64,000 bases of DNA from CBIHON01 sp966211965 (GTDB lineage Bacteria > Pseudomonadota > Gammaproteobacteria > Burkholderiales > Burkholderiaceae_D): assembly GCA_966211965.1 (NCBI GenBank), contig CBIHON010000001.1, forward strand, positions 186,001 through 250,000. The letters are read 5' to 3'. The notes under the pieces are model-generated. The model had not been told where the DNA came from and searched no databases. It worked only from the letters and a program-made list of their open reading frames with translations. The position numbers were made by a program, and so were the translations under genes. Positions 34,523 through 43,613 of this stretch are shown here, piece by piece. How positions within the stretch are numbered: position 1 is the first letter of the stretch; each line of letters begins with the position of its first letter.

Positions 34523-35770
34523 TTATCCGTTCAACCGGGTGGCGCGGCATGCCGCAGCAACGGCCGTTAATTCAGCCTCGGCGCCGAGGGATGATGGCGA
34601 ACACGACGCAATCAGATGAAAACTCAGGCTTTTGAGATCGATCAATGGCTGCGAGGATACGTCCGCCGGTGTCGTCGGCGCCACCACCTTGACCGTATCG
34701 CCATCAGCCAGGAAGCCGGCGCCTTGCACCACCAGCGTGGTATCGGCCGTGATGCCGTTCAGCACCTCCACCCTCTCCTGCACGCGCCTTCCCAAGCTGA
34801 CCTTGGTTTGCGCCACCTTGCCGTTGCCGCCGACGCGGAATACGAAGCTGAAGCCGTCGCGCAGCACTACCGCACTCTGCGGCACAGTCAACGCTGCCGA
34901 ACGCCCCAGTTCAAATTCGCCGCTGGCAAACATGCCTGCGCGTGCTTCGCTGCCGACCGGCAGGTCGACGTACACCAGCGCATTGCGGGTTTGCAGGTCG
35001 ACGCTCGGCGCGATCTTGCGCACCTTGCCTTCGAGCCTGGTGCCGTTTGCGGCCAGCAGCCTGACCGTTTGTCCCGGCTTGACCCGCAGCAGGTCGCCCG
35101 AGGTCACTTCGGCGCGCCATTCGAGGCGATTCTTACGGATCAGCTTGAATAATTCCTGGCCGGCTTGCGCGACTGCACCGACGGTTGCGCTGCGAGCAGA
35201 AATCACGCCGTCGTCGGGTGCGGTGACCTGGGTCTGACGCAGGCGGATCTGTTCCAGCGTCAGGCGCGCCAGGGCCGATTTGAGACGCGCCTGGGCACTG
35301 CGCTCCGCCGTCATGTATTGCGTGATCTGCTGCGCACTCATGGCGCCGCTGGTCGACAGCGTGCGAGCCCTTTCGGCATTCGATTGCGCTTCGGATAGGG
35401 CGGCACGCGCCTCTTCCACCAGCGCTTCCTGCTGTGCCAGATCAGCCGCCACACTGTCCCGCGAAAACTGCGCCAGCACTTGGCCGCGCTGCACGACATC
35501 GCCGACGTTGGCCTGCATTTCCACCAGGCGCTGGCCGCCCAGCTCGGCGCCGATGATCGCTTCCTGCCAAGGCATGATGCTGCCGTTGGCCGATAGAGAC
35601 AGCGGCAGTTCGCTGGTTTGCGGCTTGGCGACAGTCACGGTCAGCGCCGGCTTTTGCCTGGCGTCCGGGGCAAGCTTGGCGCTGTCGGCGGCGGCGACCC
35701 AAATCCCGGCGCTGCTCAACAGCGCGATCAGGGACAGGCTGCAAATTTGTTTTGCGCTGAATGCTTTCAT
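34523..35770 (-). CDS. RND efflux periplasmic adaptor (membrane fusion protein)
   Basis: A 415-residue HlyD/AcrA-type adaptor. It has an N-terminal signal/anchor (about 1-26), lipoyl halves flanking an alpha-helical hairpin (about 75-190; EALVEEARAALSEAQSNAERAR) and a beta-barrel domain (IRKNRLEWRAEV). The last 35 residues (after DLKSL) are an unusual hydrophilic, Ala-rich tail not expected for the family, possibly a frameshifted end. MKAFSAKQ (35770) is chosen over the longer frame, which overlaps the outer-membrane factor. Confidence 0.88.
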   Translation of the reverse strand: MKAFSAKQICSLSLIALLSSAGIWVAAADSAKLAPDARQKPALTVTVAKPQTSELPLSLSANGSIMPWQEAIIGAELGGQRLVEMQANVGDVVQRGQVLAQFSRDSVAADLAQQEALVEEARAALSEAQSNAERARTLSTSGAMSAQQITQYMTAERSAQARLKSALARLTLEQIRLRQTQVTAPDDGVISARSATVGAVAQAGQELFKLIRKNRLEWRAEVTSGDLLRVKPGQTVRLLAANGTRLEGKVRKIAPSVDLQTRNALVYVDLPVGSEARAGMFASGEFELGRSAALTVPQSAVVLRDGFSFVFRVGGNGKVAQTKVSLGRRVQERVEVLNGITADTTLVVQGAGFLADGDTVKVVAPTTPADVSSQPLIDLKSLSFHLIASCSPSSLGAEAELTAVAAACRATRLNG

Positions 35771-35807
35771 CGGATGCGTCCTTATTCTTGTTCTTGCTGT
35801 TCTATAT

Positions 35808-37229
35808 TCAATAGTTCGGGGGCGGCAGGTCGGCACGCCAGCCGCCGCCTAAAGCTTTGTATAGAGAGATCCATGCCAGCACGCGTTCCCGCTGCAGGCT
35901 GATCAGCGTTTGGCGCGCGGCCAAGGCGGTGCGGCGCGCCTCTTCCAGGTCCAGCAAACTGCCGGTGCCGGCCTTGAAGCGATCGTCGCTGGCAAGCAGG
36001 AAACGTTCGAAATCGCGCGCTGCAGCACTTGCATCCGTCTCGCGCCGGGCCGCCGCATCAAGCCGCACCAGCGCCTCTTCGATCTCGCGCACTGCGCTGC
36101 GCACCAGTTGCCGATAAGCGGCGAGCTGTTCGTCGTAACGCGCCTGCGCGGCATCGACGCCGGCCTTGCCGCGCCCGGCGTCGAACAGCGGCAAGGATAG
36201 CGCCGGACCGAAGGACCAGGTGCCGCCATCGACGTCGGGCGTGCCGGCCACGCGCAAGCCGGCAATGCCGATGCTGCCCAGCAGCGACAGGCGCGGCAAG
36301 CGCCTGGCTTGCGCCACATCGATGTCCGCTGCCGCTGCGGCCAGTTCCCGCTCTTGCGCGGCGATGTCGGGGCGTTGCGCCAAGGCTTGCGCCGGCACCA
36401 TGTCGACCGCAATGCCTGCCGGCCGCGGCAAATTATCATTGCCCGCGAGTTTGGCGCGCAAGTCCGGCTCAGCCAGGCCGCTCAAGGCCACCAGCGCCTT
36501 GATGTTCAAATCGCACTCGGCGCGTTGCGCAATCAGACGCTGGCGCGCATCGGCCATCGAGGCCTCGATCAGCGCGCCATCGGCCGGCGCGGTAAATCCG
36601 GCCTTGACCTTAAGTGCCGTCAATTGCCCGGTTTGCTCGCGCGAGCCGAGGTCTTGCGCCAGCACCGCTGCCGTCGCCCTGCAGGCGCGATAACCCACCA
36701 GCATGGCAGCGACCTCGGCCGCCAGCGAGATGCGCATCTCGTGCCAACCTGCGGTGCGCGCTGCCAGCCGCGCATCGGCGGCAGCGGCGGCGTGGCGATT
36801 GGCGCCGAACAAATCGATTTCCCAACTGGCGTCGAGATTCGCACCGGCGCTGCTGCTGCGGCCATCCACGCCGGGGCCGGTCAAGGCTTTGGCACGCGTG
36901 GTGCGCACATTGCCGTCGAGAGCCGGAAACAAGGTGCTGCGCGATGAGACCAGCCCGGCACGCGCCTGCGCGATACGGGCCAGCGCCTGCGCCAAGGTCG
37001 GGCTGCCGGCTTGCGCCGCGTCGACCAGTTCGACGACCAGCGGATCATCAAATTGGGCCCACCAGTTTTTTAAATTGCCGAGCCTGCCGTCATGCGGCAA
37101 AAAAGGTGGAAGACTGGCTTGAAATTGCGCGGGAACGGCAGGCGACGGTACTTGATACGTCGGGCCGACAGTGCAAGCGCCAAGGGAAAATACCACGCTT
37201 GCGAGACCGGCAATCTTGCATGACTGCAT
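35808..37229 (-). CDS. RND efflux outer membrane factor lipoprotein (NodT family)
   Basis: A 473-residue TolC-like outer membrane channel. The lipoprotein signal ends in LGAC (lipidated Cys19), followed by TVGPTYQVPSPAVP, typical of the NodT/OprM group. Two OEP repeats (about 60-250 and 275-455) form the helical barrel. It is the first gene of the operon, preceded by about 400 bases with a palindromic candidate operator. Confidence 0.92.
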   Translation of the reverse strand: MQSCKIAGLASVVFSLGACTVGPTYQVPSPAVPAQFQASLPPFLPHDGRLGNLKNWWAQFDDPLVVELVDAAQAGSPTLAQALARIAQARAGLVSSRSTLFPALDGNVRTTRAKALTGPGVDGRSSSAGANLDASWEIDLFGANRHAAAAADARLAARTAGWHEMRISLAAEVAAMLVGYRACRATAAVLAQDLGSREQTGQLTALKVKAGFTAPADGALIEASMADARQRLIAQRAECDLNIKALVALSGLAEPDLRAKLAGNDNLPRPAGIAVDMVPAQALAQRPDIAAQERELAAAAADIDVAQARRLPRLSLLGSIGIAGLRVAGTPDVDGGTWSFGPALSLPLFDAGRGKAGVDAAQARYDEQLAAYRQLVRSAVREIEEALVRLDAAARRETDASAAARDFERFLLASDDRFKAGTGSLLDLEEARRTALAARQTLISLQRERVLAWISLYKALGGGWRADLPPPNY

Positions 37230-37639
37230 CCACTATTCCTTTCAATTGTTCTGCGACAAGAACCGGTAAAGGCTCGGGCACATCAGCCAAACCGCTTGGA
37301 AACGCCGCTCAGGATAACCGAATCCTGCTTGACTCGCCTCAACTTGCAAATTCGCGCCAAGCTGTTTCCTTGGAGCGCGGCAAGATTGAGGGCATCGCCG
37401 GCTCCATGTTATGCGACTCTTGCATAACAGTATAAAAACTCGGCATTAGTTATCTGCATCCCGCAACATTAAGCTAATGGTCTGTGTTGATCTTGTGCGC
37501 TTTTAAAATTCGCATTTCCATATTTAATCGACAGGACCGGCACTTCAACAATAAAAGCCTCACCCTCACTACGGAGCCCGTGCGGGAAGAGAGCAAGACC
37601 TCACATCGCCTCCTCATCCCACTATCAGGACAAACCAGA
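37230..37639. other. Divergent intergenic region (RND operon / solute-binding protein)
   Basis: About 410 bases between two divergent genes, so it must contain both promoters. The main visible signal is the palindrome at 37407-37429. No gene is supported; the frame upstream of the solute-binding protein start lacks a signal peptide and a ribosome-binding site. Confidence 0.6.
37407..37436. promoter_or_regulatory. Palindromic operator candidate, TGTTATGC-N7-GCATAACA
   Basis: Perfect 8-bp arms at 37407-37414 and 37422-37429, separated by 7 bases, give a 23-bp symmetric site of the size bound by TetR- or MarR-type dimers. TATAAA at 37431-37436 abuts it and could be a -10 for the solute-binding protein. 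No adjacent regulator gene was found, so the protein that binds is unknown. Confidence 0.5.
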
Positions 37640-38407
37640 ATGAAAACTCTTGCTAGCCTACTCAGCAACCACATCCGCCGTCATGCCGCCATGTTCGCGC
37701 TGTGGATTGCCGGGGCCGCCATTGCCGTGCCGGCCGGCGCGCTCGAACTCATCACCGAAGAGAACGCGCCCTTCAATTATTTGGACAACCAGCAGCGCGT
37801 CAGCGGCATCTCTACCGAAATCCTGATAGAAATGGGTCGCCGCACCGGCATCCCGATGAAAATCCAAGTGACGCCGTGGGCCCGCGCCTATCAGACTGCA
37901 CTCAACAGCGCCGACACGTGCGTGTATTCCACCGTGCGCCTGCCGGAGCGCGAAGCCTTGTTTAAATGGCTCGGCCCGATTTCGATCAACAAGTGGGCCC
38001 TATTTGCCAAAGGCGACTTCAACACGCCATTGGCCAACATTAATGATGCGCGTTCGTTCCGCATCGGCGGCGTGATCCTGGACGCCAAATCACTGTACTT
38101 GAAATCGCTCGGCTTTTCGAATTTCGACCTGGTTGGCGACGACAATCTGAACCTGGCGAAGCTGATGGCGGGACGCATCGATCTCTGGATTTCGGGGCTC
38201 TACCGCGGCAAGGATTTGGCGGCCCAGGTCGGCATCAAGAATATCAAGCCGGTACTGGTGGTGCGTGAAGTCGAATACTTTTTGGCATGCAATCCAAAAA
38301 CTTCGGAAGAAACGCTGAACACGTTGAACCACGCGCTGCAGGCGCTCAAGAAGGAAGGTTACGTCAAGGCGGTAACCGACCGCTATGCGGATCGCATGCA
38401 GCCTTGA
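37640..38407 (+). CDS. Periplasmic substrate-binding protein, SBP family 3 type
   Basis: A 255-residue exported protein. It has a signal peptide (hydrophobic AAMFALWIAGAAIAVPAGA, cleavage near residue 35) followed by a type-3 periplasmic binding fold (ELITEENAPFNYLD, VYSTVRLPEREALFKW, DLWISGLYRG). No permease or ATPase gene is adjacent, so it may be an orphan receptor, a subunit of a distant amino-acid transporter, or a DUF-type sensor. AGGA lies 9 bases before the ATG at 37640. A strong terminator follows. Confidence 0.82.
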   Translation: MKTLASLLSNHIRRHAAMFALWIAGAAIAVPAGALELITEENAPFNYLDNQQRVSGISTEILIEMGRRTGIPMKIQVTPWARAYQTALNSADTCVYSTVRLPEREALFKWLGPISINKWALFAKGDFNTPLANINDARSFRIGGVILDAKSLYLKSLGFSNFDLVGDDNLNLAKLMAGRIDLWISGLYRGKDLAAQVGIKNIKPVLVVREVEYFLACNPKTSEETLNTLNHALQALKKEGYVKAVTDRYADRMQP

Positions 38408-38418
38408 TGCAACACCAC

Positions 38419-38446
38419 ATACCCCGCCAGTCGGGGTATTTTTTTT
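38419..38446 (+). terminator. Rho-independent terminator after the solute-binding protein
   Basis: ATACCCCG at 38419-38426 and CGGGGTAT at 38432-38439 form a perfect 8-bp stem with a 5-base loop, followed by eight T including the stem end. It lies 12 bases past the stop codon. Confidence 0.9.
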
Positions 38447-39008
38447 ACCGAAGGAAATGCACTTACCGGCCGAACAGAGAGTGCTCCGAACTTCGCAAAT
38501 ATTCCCCCCACGCCCCCCCCCCGAGAATATCAACTCCTCGGTCGCTCCCTGCAAAACTCGACAGCGAGCTTTCACACCTGCAGCCGCGAAAAAGCAAGTG
38601 CCAAATTCCCGTTGGCGCCAGCGCGATACCGCACATTAAGGAGTGGCTTGGCAGCAAACTTTGCTGCACAATATGCCCGCATCAAGCGGCAAAAAGACCC
38701 TTGCCGCGACCGCTGCAGGGCCGTCCGCCCTGGCTGGTCCGCGACGATTCGCTGCCCCAGCAAAGAGAGCCGCTGATTTTTGATTGAACCAAAATGTCCT
38801 GGCTGGCAACCCATGAGTCGAGTCCGGGGTACTAGAGCAGTTTCAGCCTGACCGTACAGGAGCCAAGGTTGAGCCGAGAAGCGCAACCGTACGAATGGTA
38901 CGGTGAGCATCGCAGGCGCAAGATTGGCCGTGTGCGGTCAGGATGCAACTGCTCTAGACCGCAATCATTATAAAGCCCATGCGCAAATTGAATCAGTGGA
39001 GATCGCTC
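38447..39008. other. Intergenic region before the first caspase-like gene
   Basis: About 560 bases with no supported gene. It contains C-rich runs near 38505-38521 and a complete copy of element A (38833-38956), whose right end is about 50 bases before the caspase-like start codon. Confidence 0.55.
38833..38956 (-). repeat. Dispersed element A, copy 3 (complete, 124 bp)
   Basis: The ends are TAGAGCAGTTTCAGCCTGAC on the left and, reverse-complemented, TAGAGCAGTTGCATCCTGAC on the right. The reverse complement aligns along its whole length with 22935-23055, including CGGCCAATCT and the central CGTAC...CGTACG palindrome. It lies just upstream of the caspase-like gene, so any hairpin could affect that gene's expression. 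Confidence 0.8.
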
Positions 39009-39869
39009 ATGACCTGCCAACCTCTGCCCAAACTCCTGTCCTTTGCGGTCCGGCGTCTGCATGGCGCAACCGGCACGGCCCTGCTTGTGATTTTCACCTT
39101 GTTTTCGGCTCCCTTGGCGGCCCAGGGAGACGGCAGGATAGCGCTGGTAGTGGGCAATTCGGCATATCGCAGCGGCCCTTTGCATAATCCGGGCAATGAT
39201 GCCCGGGCAGTGGCAGCCAGCTTGAAATCGCTCGGCTTTCGCGTGATCTTGCGCGAAAACACCACGCGCAAGGAATTGACTGAGGCTTTGCGTGAATTTT
39301 CCCTGCTGGGGATGCGTAGCGAGGTCCGGCTTTTTTTCTATGCCGGCCACGGCATACAGTGGAAGGGACATAACTACCTGATCCCGGTGGACGCCGATTT
39401 TCAGTCCGAAGACGACCTGCCGCGCCAGACCGCCGATGTCACCGAACTCCTGGAGCGCATGGGAACGGCCAAAGCCGGACTCAACCTGGTCATTCTCGAC
39501 GCCTGCCGCAACAATCCCTTCGGTTCACTCACTTCACAGCTGGCCGATTCGCGCTACTTCAAGCGACGCGGCATATCGCAGCGCGCATCGGGATTGGCGG
39601 CGGTTGACGCGCCGAGCGGCACCCTGGTCGCATTTTCAACCGCGCCCGGTTCGGTGGCGGCGGATAACGCCGGCCAGGCACACAGCGTCTATACCAAGCA
39701 TTTGCTGCAATGGCTGGACACGCCAGGACTTCCCGTCGAACGCATGTTCAAGCAAGTACGCATCGGCGTAGCGCAGGAAACCCAGCATCAGCAAGTGCCT
39801 TGGGAAACCAGCAGCCTGATGGGCGACTTCTGTTTCAAGACAGAAGGCAAAAAGGGATGCGGAAACTAA
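39009..39869 (+). CDS. Secreted caspase-like protease (peptidase C14)
   Basis: A 286-residue exported caspase-fold protein. A long signal peptide (about 1-37, ending LFSAPLAAQ) precedes a p20-like domain beginning RIALVVGNSAYRSGPL. The catalytic dyad is His114 (FYAGHGIQW) and Cys166 (LDACRNNPF), both intact. GTLVAFSTAPGSVA, conserved after the Cys in bacterial caspases, is present. The ATG at 39009 has TGGAGA 6 bases upstream and is preferred to 38979. It opens a locus with an autotransporter and a second caspase-like protein. Substrate is unknown. Confidence 0.85.
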   Translation: MTCQPLPKLLSFAVRRLHGATGTALLVIFTLFSAPLAAQGDGRIALVVGNSAYRSGPLHNPGNDARAVAASLKSLGFRVILRENTTRKELTEALREFSLLGMRSEVRLFFYAGHGIQWKGHNYLIPVDADFQSEDDLPRQTADVTELLERMGTAKAGLNLVILDACRNNPFGSLTSQLADSRYFKRRGISQRASGLAAVDAPSGTLVAFSTAPGSVAADNAGQAHSVYTKHLLQWLDTPGLPVERMFKQVRIGVAQETQHQQVPWETSSLMGDFCFKTEGKKGCGN

Positions 39870-39920
39870 TGTTCCACCAGCAACAACGCTGCCATGACAT
39901 CTTTAGCCCTAAGAGCCGCT

Positions 39921-40013
39921 AAATAAATGCCGCTGGCCAGGCGCGCCGACGCAGGCAGTATGAACGTACGGCAAGGAGAAGCAACCACGCCAGCGGCTTT
40001 TATTGAGAGGCTC
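39921..40013. repeat. Dispersed element B, copy 1
   Basis: About 93 bases closely matching 50942-51035, including the shared blocks GGCGCGCCGACGCAG and AAGGAGAAGCAACCACGCC. The ends form an inverted repeat: AATAAATGCCGCTGGC at 39922-39937, and GCCAGCGGCTTTTATT at 39989-40004, one mismatch in 16. It is located between the first caspase-like gene and the autotransporter. Confidence 0.8.
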
Positions 40014-40139
40014 CAAGGGAGCGCTGCGACATGGCTATCTTCCATTGCAACGTAAAGTCTGCGTTGTGGAAATCTTATATTGGTATTAAATTGGTTTAAC
40101 TTCAACATTATCTGATCAAAATTCAAAGGGGGCGATTCC

Positions 40140-43100
40140 ATGAGGGTGGCATTGAGAAGAGAACTACTATTTTTATTCAGCCTTTGCATACTGTGGATGG
40201 GTTGGCTGGCGCAGGCATCGGCGCAAACGGCCCCCATGACCTGTACATTGACGATCACCGATCCAAGCGGCAATTCGACCCCGACCACGATCAACTCTAC
40301 CAATACCAATAACATTGCCTTGGGAAGTTTTTTTCAGCCTAACGGTCAATATACGGTTTCGGTCTCTGCATGTTCGCAGGCGATAGCCAGCACGACTTGG
40401 CTGATCGGCAGCACGAGCGTTAGCGGAGCGTCTGCAACCTTTACGGCGCCGGCCGCAGGCCAGCCGGTCAATATTTCCCTGAAAACCTCCGCCGTATCAG
40501 GCACCCAAATCACTGCATCGATCAGCGGCACCTCCATCACGCCGCCGCCGCCGACCTGCAACATCAGCGGCCCGGCAACCGCCTCCACCGGTGATATCGT
40601 CACCCTGACGGCAACGGCTTGCACCAACAATCCGGTCAATTACCAGTGGCTGGGCAATCCGCTTTCCGGTCAAGGCAGCTCGCAAGCCACGTACAAGATT
40701 GCTGCCACCTCGGGCACGGAAACCTTCTCGCTCATTCCCGCCAATGCCGGCGGTTCCGGACCACAGGCAAACTTCGCCGTTTCGATTGTTCCCAAACCTG
40801 CGGTTCCCGGCGCGCCTATCATGGGTGGTGCCACGGCCGGCAATAAACAGGCAACCGTCACTTTCGCAGCGCCAAGCTCCAGCGGTAGCAGTCCGATCAC
40901 CGGCTATACGGTGACGTCGAATCCCGCCGGAGGGGTCGATACCAACGCCGGCACGCTGGGCCTTTCGCACGTCATTACCGGCCTGACCAATGGCGTTTCC
41001 TATACCTTTACCGTCACCGCCACCAATAGCGTCGGCACCAGCGCACCATCCAATCCAAGCAACGCAGTGACCCCGACCGCTCCAATCGTCCCGCCCACTT
41101 TGACGGCGCCGAGCGCACCGATCATGGGAGGGGCCACCGGCGGTGACGCACGCGCTGTCGTCAGCTTTTCCACACCGGCCTCGGATGGCGGCAGTCCGAT
41201 CACCGGTTATACCGTGACGTCGAATCCCGCCGGAGGAGTCGACACCAATGCCGGCACCCTGGGTCTGAGTCACGTCATCACTGGCCTCGCCAACGGCACG
41301 GCCTACACCTTTACCGTCACGGCGACCAATAACATCGGCACCAGCCCACCGTCCTCGCCCAGCAATTCGATCACCCCGGCGGCGCAGGTGACGCCGCCTG
41401 CGGTTACGCCGCCCGAGGCGCCCATCATGGGTACCGCCACGGCCGGCAATGCTCAGGCAACGGTTACATTCAGTCCCCCGAATTCCGACGGCGGCCTGCC
41501 GATCACCGGGTATACCGTGACATCGAGCCCACCGGGCGGGATCGACAGCGGTGCCGGCACCCTGGGCTTATCGCACGTCATCACCGGGCTTACCAACGGC
41601 GTCACTTACATCTTCATGGTCACGGCCACCAACAACGCCGGCACCAGCCCTCCGTCCGCCGCCAGCAACGCGGTCACACCCAGGGGCTCTGCGCTGACGC
41701 TGAACTTGTCGCCGGCCAGCCTCACCTTCGGAACGCAAGCGCCCGGCACCACCAGCGCCCCCCAAACGGTAACCCTCACCAACAGCGGCAACTCGCCGAT
41801 CAACATCACCGGCACCGCGATCAGCGGGGAGTTTGCACGAACCAGCACCTGCGGCCCAACCCTGGCCGCCGGAGCCACCTGCACGATATCGGTGACCTTC
41901 AGCCCGACCGCGGCCGGCGCAAGAAGCGGCACGCTGACCATCGATAGCAACGCCAGCGGCAGCCCGCACAGCATTGCCCTCTCCGGCAGCGGCACGCAAC
42001 AGCAGTCACTGAGCATCCGGCCGACGAATACCTCGCCCCTGGTCGCCACGCCTGGCTCCCCTTTGATGCTGGAGGTTCTGGTGACCGAATCCGGCACATC
42101 GTCGGTACCGGCGGTCGGCGTCACCGTAAGCTGGACGGCCAATACTGCCGGCGATGTGCTCTCCGGCGCCACTTCCGTCACCGACGCCAACGGACGCGCC
42201 AGGGTCGATCTCACTATCGGCAATGCCGCTGGCGGCCACACGGTAAGAGCCAGCGCGGTCGGCTCGACGCCCTATGACTTCAATGTCAACAGCATTATTT
42301 CAGCGGTTCAGGAACCGGCAAATCTGGTGACCCAAGCCATGATGCAAACCGCCGTCGCTTCGACACAAATACAGTTGGCAAACATCCGCAACCGGCTGGA
42401 CCAGATACGCCTGCTGCGCGGGGCCAATACCAATTCGGCCAAGGTCAATGTCACGGCGCAAGGAACCGCGATTCCGATCGACCAGATCGCTGCGGCATTC
42501 AAAAAGGATCAAGACAAGAATACGCCCCAGGGCCGTGGCGCCAGCAGCGACGATTTCGAGCGCTGGGGCTTTTTCGTCAACGGCAACGTTGAAATCGGCA
42601 AGCAGACCTTGAGCGGCGGCCAGGGCTTCGAACCGACCTCGCGCGGTCTCACCGCTGGGCTGGACTACCAGTTCGACGGCGGGCACGTAATCGGCGCCGG
42701 GTTGGGCTTGGCCCGCGTCAACACCGACTTGTTGGGCGATTCCGGCACACAGCGTTTGAACGGGCATAGCATTTCCGTCTACGGCAGTTACGTGCCGGCC
42801 GAAAAAATGTACATCGACGCGACGCTCAATCTCGGCAACAACAACTACGATACCGACCGGCGCTTGCTGAACTTCGACGGCGTGACGCGCGAGACCGCCT
42901 TCAGCAGCACCAGCGGCAAGCAGACGGCATTTGCCCTTACCGCAGGTGGCGACTACCACTACGATGCGGTGCGCCTGAATCCCTATGCCCGATACGAATA
43001 CATTCGGGCAACGGCGGACGGCTTTACCGAAAGCGGATCGAGCCAAAACCTGATGGTAAGCAGCCAGGAATTGACCACCAATTGGTTCACCGCAGGCGTA

Positions 43101-43394
43101 CAAGCCAGCTATACCATCAGCACTGGTTTCGGCGTGGTGATCCCGCAAGGCCGCCTGGAGTTCACCCGGCAAAACACCAGCAATCCAAAGCTGGTGACGG
43201 CCAGCCTGGTAAACGGCGGCAACCTGCTGACCTTGTCCAGAGTCGATCAAAGCGGCAATTTCGGCATCGCCGGGCTGGGTGTGACGGTCATGCTGGCGCG
43301 TGGGATCAATGCCTATTTGAACTACGAAACCATGTTCGGTAAATCGAATACCTCGATGTACCGCTGGGCTTTCGGTATGAGTATTCCATTTTAA
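40140..43394 (+). CDS. Autotransporter with Ig-like/FN3 repeats
   Basis: A 1084-residue surface protein. A signal peptide (about 1-28, ASAQ/TAP) precedes an Ig-like N-terminal region. Three FN3-type repeats of 101 residues follow, starting near 228, 329 and 430 (each with PITGYTVTS and LGLSHVITGL). Then come a choice-of-anchor-D/ASPM-like domain (about 520-622; LTFGTQAPGTT), a Big-1-like domain (about 625-725), an alpha-helical linker, and a beta-barrel from about residue 808 ending in SIPF, as expected for outer-membrane insertion. AAAGGGGG precedes the ATG. It is probably an adhesin or surface scaffold; ligand unknown. Confidence 0.85.
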   Translation: MRVALRRELLFLFSLCILWMGWLAQASAQTAPMTCTLTITDPSGNSTPTTINSTNTNNIALGSFFQPNGQYTVSVSACSQAIASTTWLIGSTSVSGASATFTAPAAGQPVNISLKTSAVSGTQITASISGTSITPPPPTCNISGPATASTGDIVTLTATACTNNPVNYQWLGNPLSGQGSSQATYKIAATSGTETFSLIPANAGGSGPQANFAVSIVPKPAVPGAPIMGGATAGNKQATVTFAAPSSSGSSPITGYTVTSNPAGGVDTNAGTLGLSHVITGLTNGVSYTFTVTATNSVGTSAPSNPSNAVTPTAPIVPPTLTAPSAPIMGGATGGDARAVVSFSTPASDGGSPITGYTVTSNPAGGVDTNAGTLGLSHVITGLANGTAYTFTVTATNNIGTSPPSSPSNSITPAAQVTPPAVTPPEAPIMGTATAGNAQATVTFSPPNSDGGLPITGYTVTSSPPGGIDSGAGTLGLSHVITGLTNGVTYIFMVTATNNAGTSPPSAASNAVTPRGSALTLNLSPASLTFGTQAPGTTSAPQTVTLTNSGNSPINITGTAISGEFARTSTCGPTLAAGATCTISVTFSPTAAGARSGTLTIDSNASGSPHSIALSGSGTQQQSLSIRPTNTSPLVATPGSPLMLEVLVTESGTSSVPAVGVTVSWTANTAGDVLSGATSVTDANGRARVDLTIGNAAGGHTVRASAVGSTPYDFNVNSIISAVQEPANLVTQAMMQTAVASTQIQLANIRNRLDQIRLLRGANTNSAKVNVTAQGTAIPIDQIAAAFKKDQDKNTPQGRGASSDDFERWGFFVNGNVEIGKQTLSGGQGFEPTSRGLTAGLDYQFDGGHVIGAGLGLARVNTDLLGDSGTQRLNGHSISVYGSYVPAEKMYIDATLNLGNNNYDTDRRLLNFDGVTRETAFSSTSGKQTAFALTAGGDYHYDAVRLNPYARYEYIRATADGFTESGSSQNLMVSSQELTTNWFTAGVQASYTISTGFGVVIPQGRLEFTRQNTSNPKLVTASLVNGGNLLTLSRVDQSGNFGIAGLGVTVMLARGINAYLNYETMFGKSNTSMYRWAFGMSIPF
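40821..41690 (+). repeat. Three tandem 303-bp repeats in the autotransporter gene
   Basis: The ATG of the repeated IMG motif recurs at 40821, 41124 and 41427, exactly 303 bases (101 codons) apart. Long blocks are identical between units 1 and 2 (for example GTGACGTCGAATCCCGCCGG). Many remaining differences are silent, which indicates selection on the protein. Such repeats can change copy number by recombination. Confidence 0.85.
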
Positions 43395-43411
43395 GAAAGA
43401 TGAACCGGCCG

Positions 43412-43444
43412 GCCCGGCCATGCAACCCAAACGTATGGCCGGGC
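43412..43444 (+). terminator. Hairpin after the autotransporter gene
   Basis: GCCCGGCCAT at 43412-43421 and ATGGCCGGGC at 43435-43444 are perfect 10-bp arms with a 13-base loop, 17 bases after the stop. There is no T-run, so it may be an attenuating hairpin or mRNA 3'-end stabiliser rather than a full terminator. Confidence 0.4.
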
Positions 43445-43613
43445 TGTCAGGAGAATGTTGCAATTACATGTACCCGCCCCTGAAAGCCATTTGAAGAAAC
43501 TGTAGACAAAGCGCCGTCCCGGGCACGCCAAGGCTGGCGTGAATAGCAATCCCGAGCTCGGCGTTCACGGCGTTTTGTCTACCGCTTCCAACTTTTCATT
43601 CAGGATTAAACCT

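Noticed and set aside
40821..41690. The regular 303-bp repeats as a CRISPR array or satellite
   Set aside because: They are in-frame coding repeats of an FN3-type domain with no spacers.
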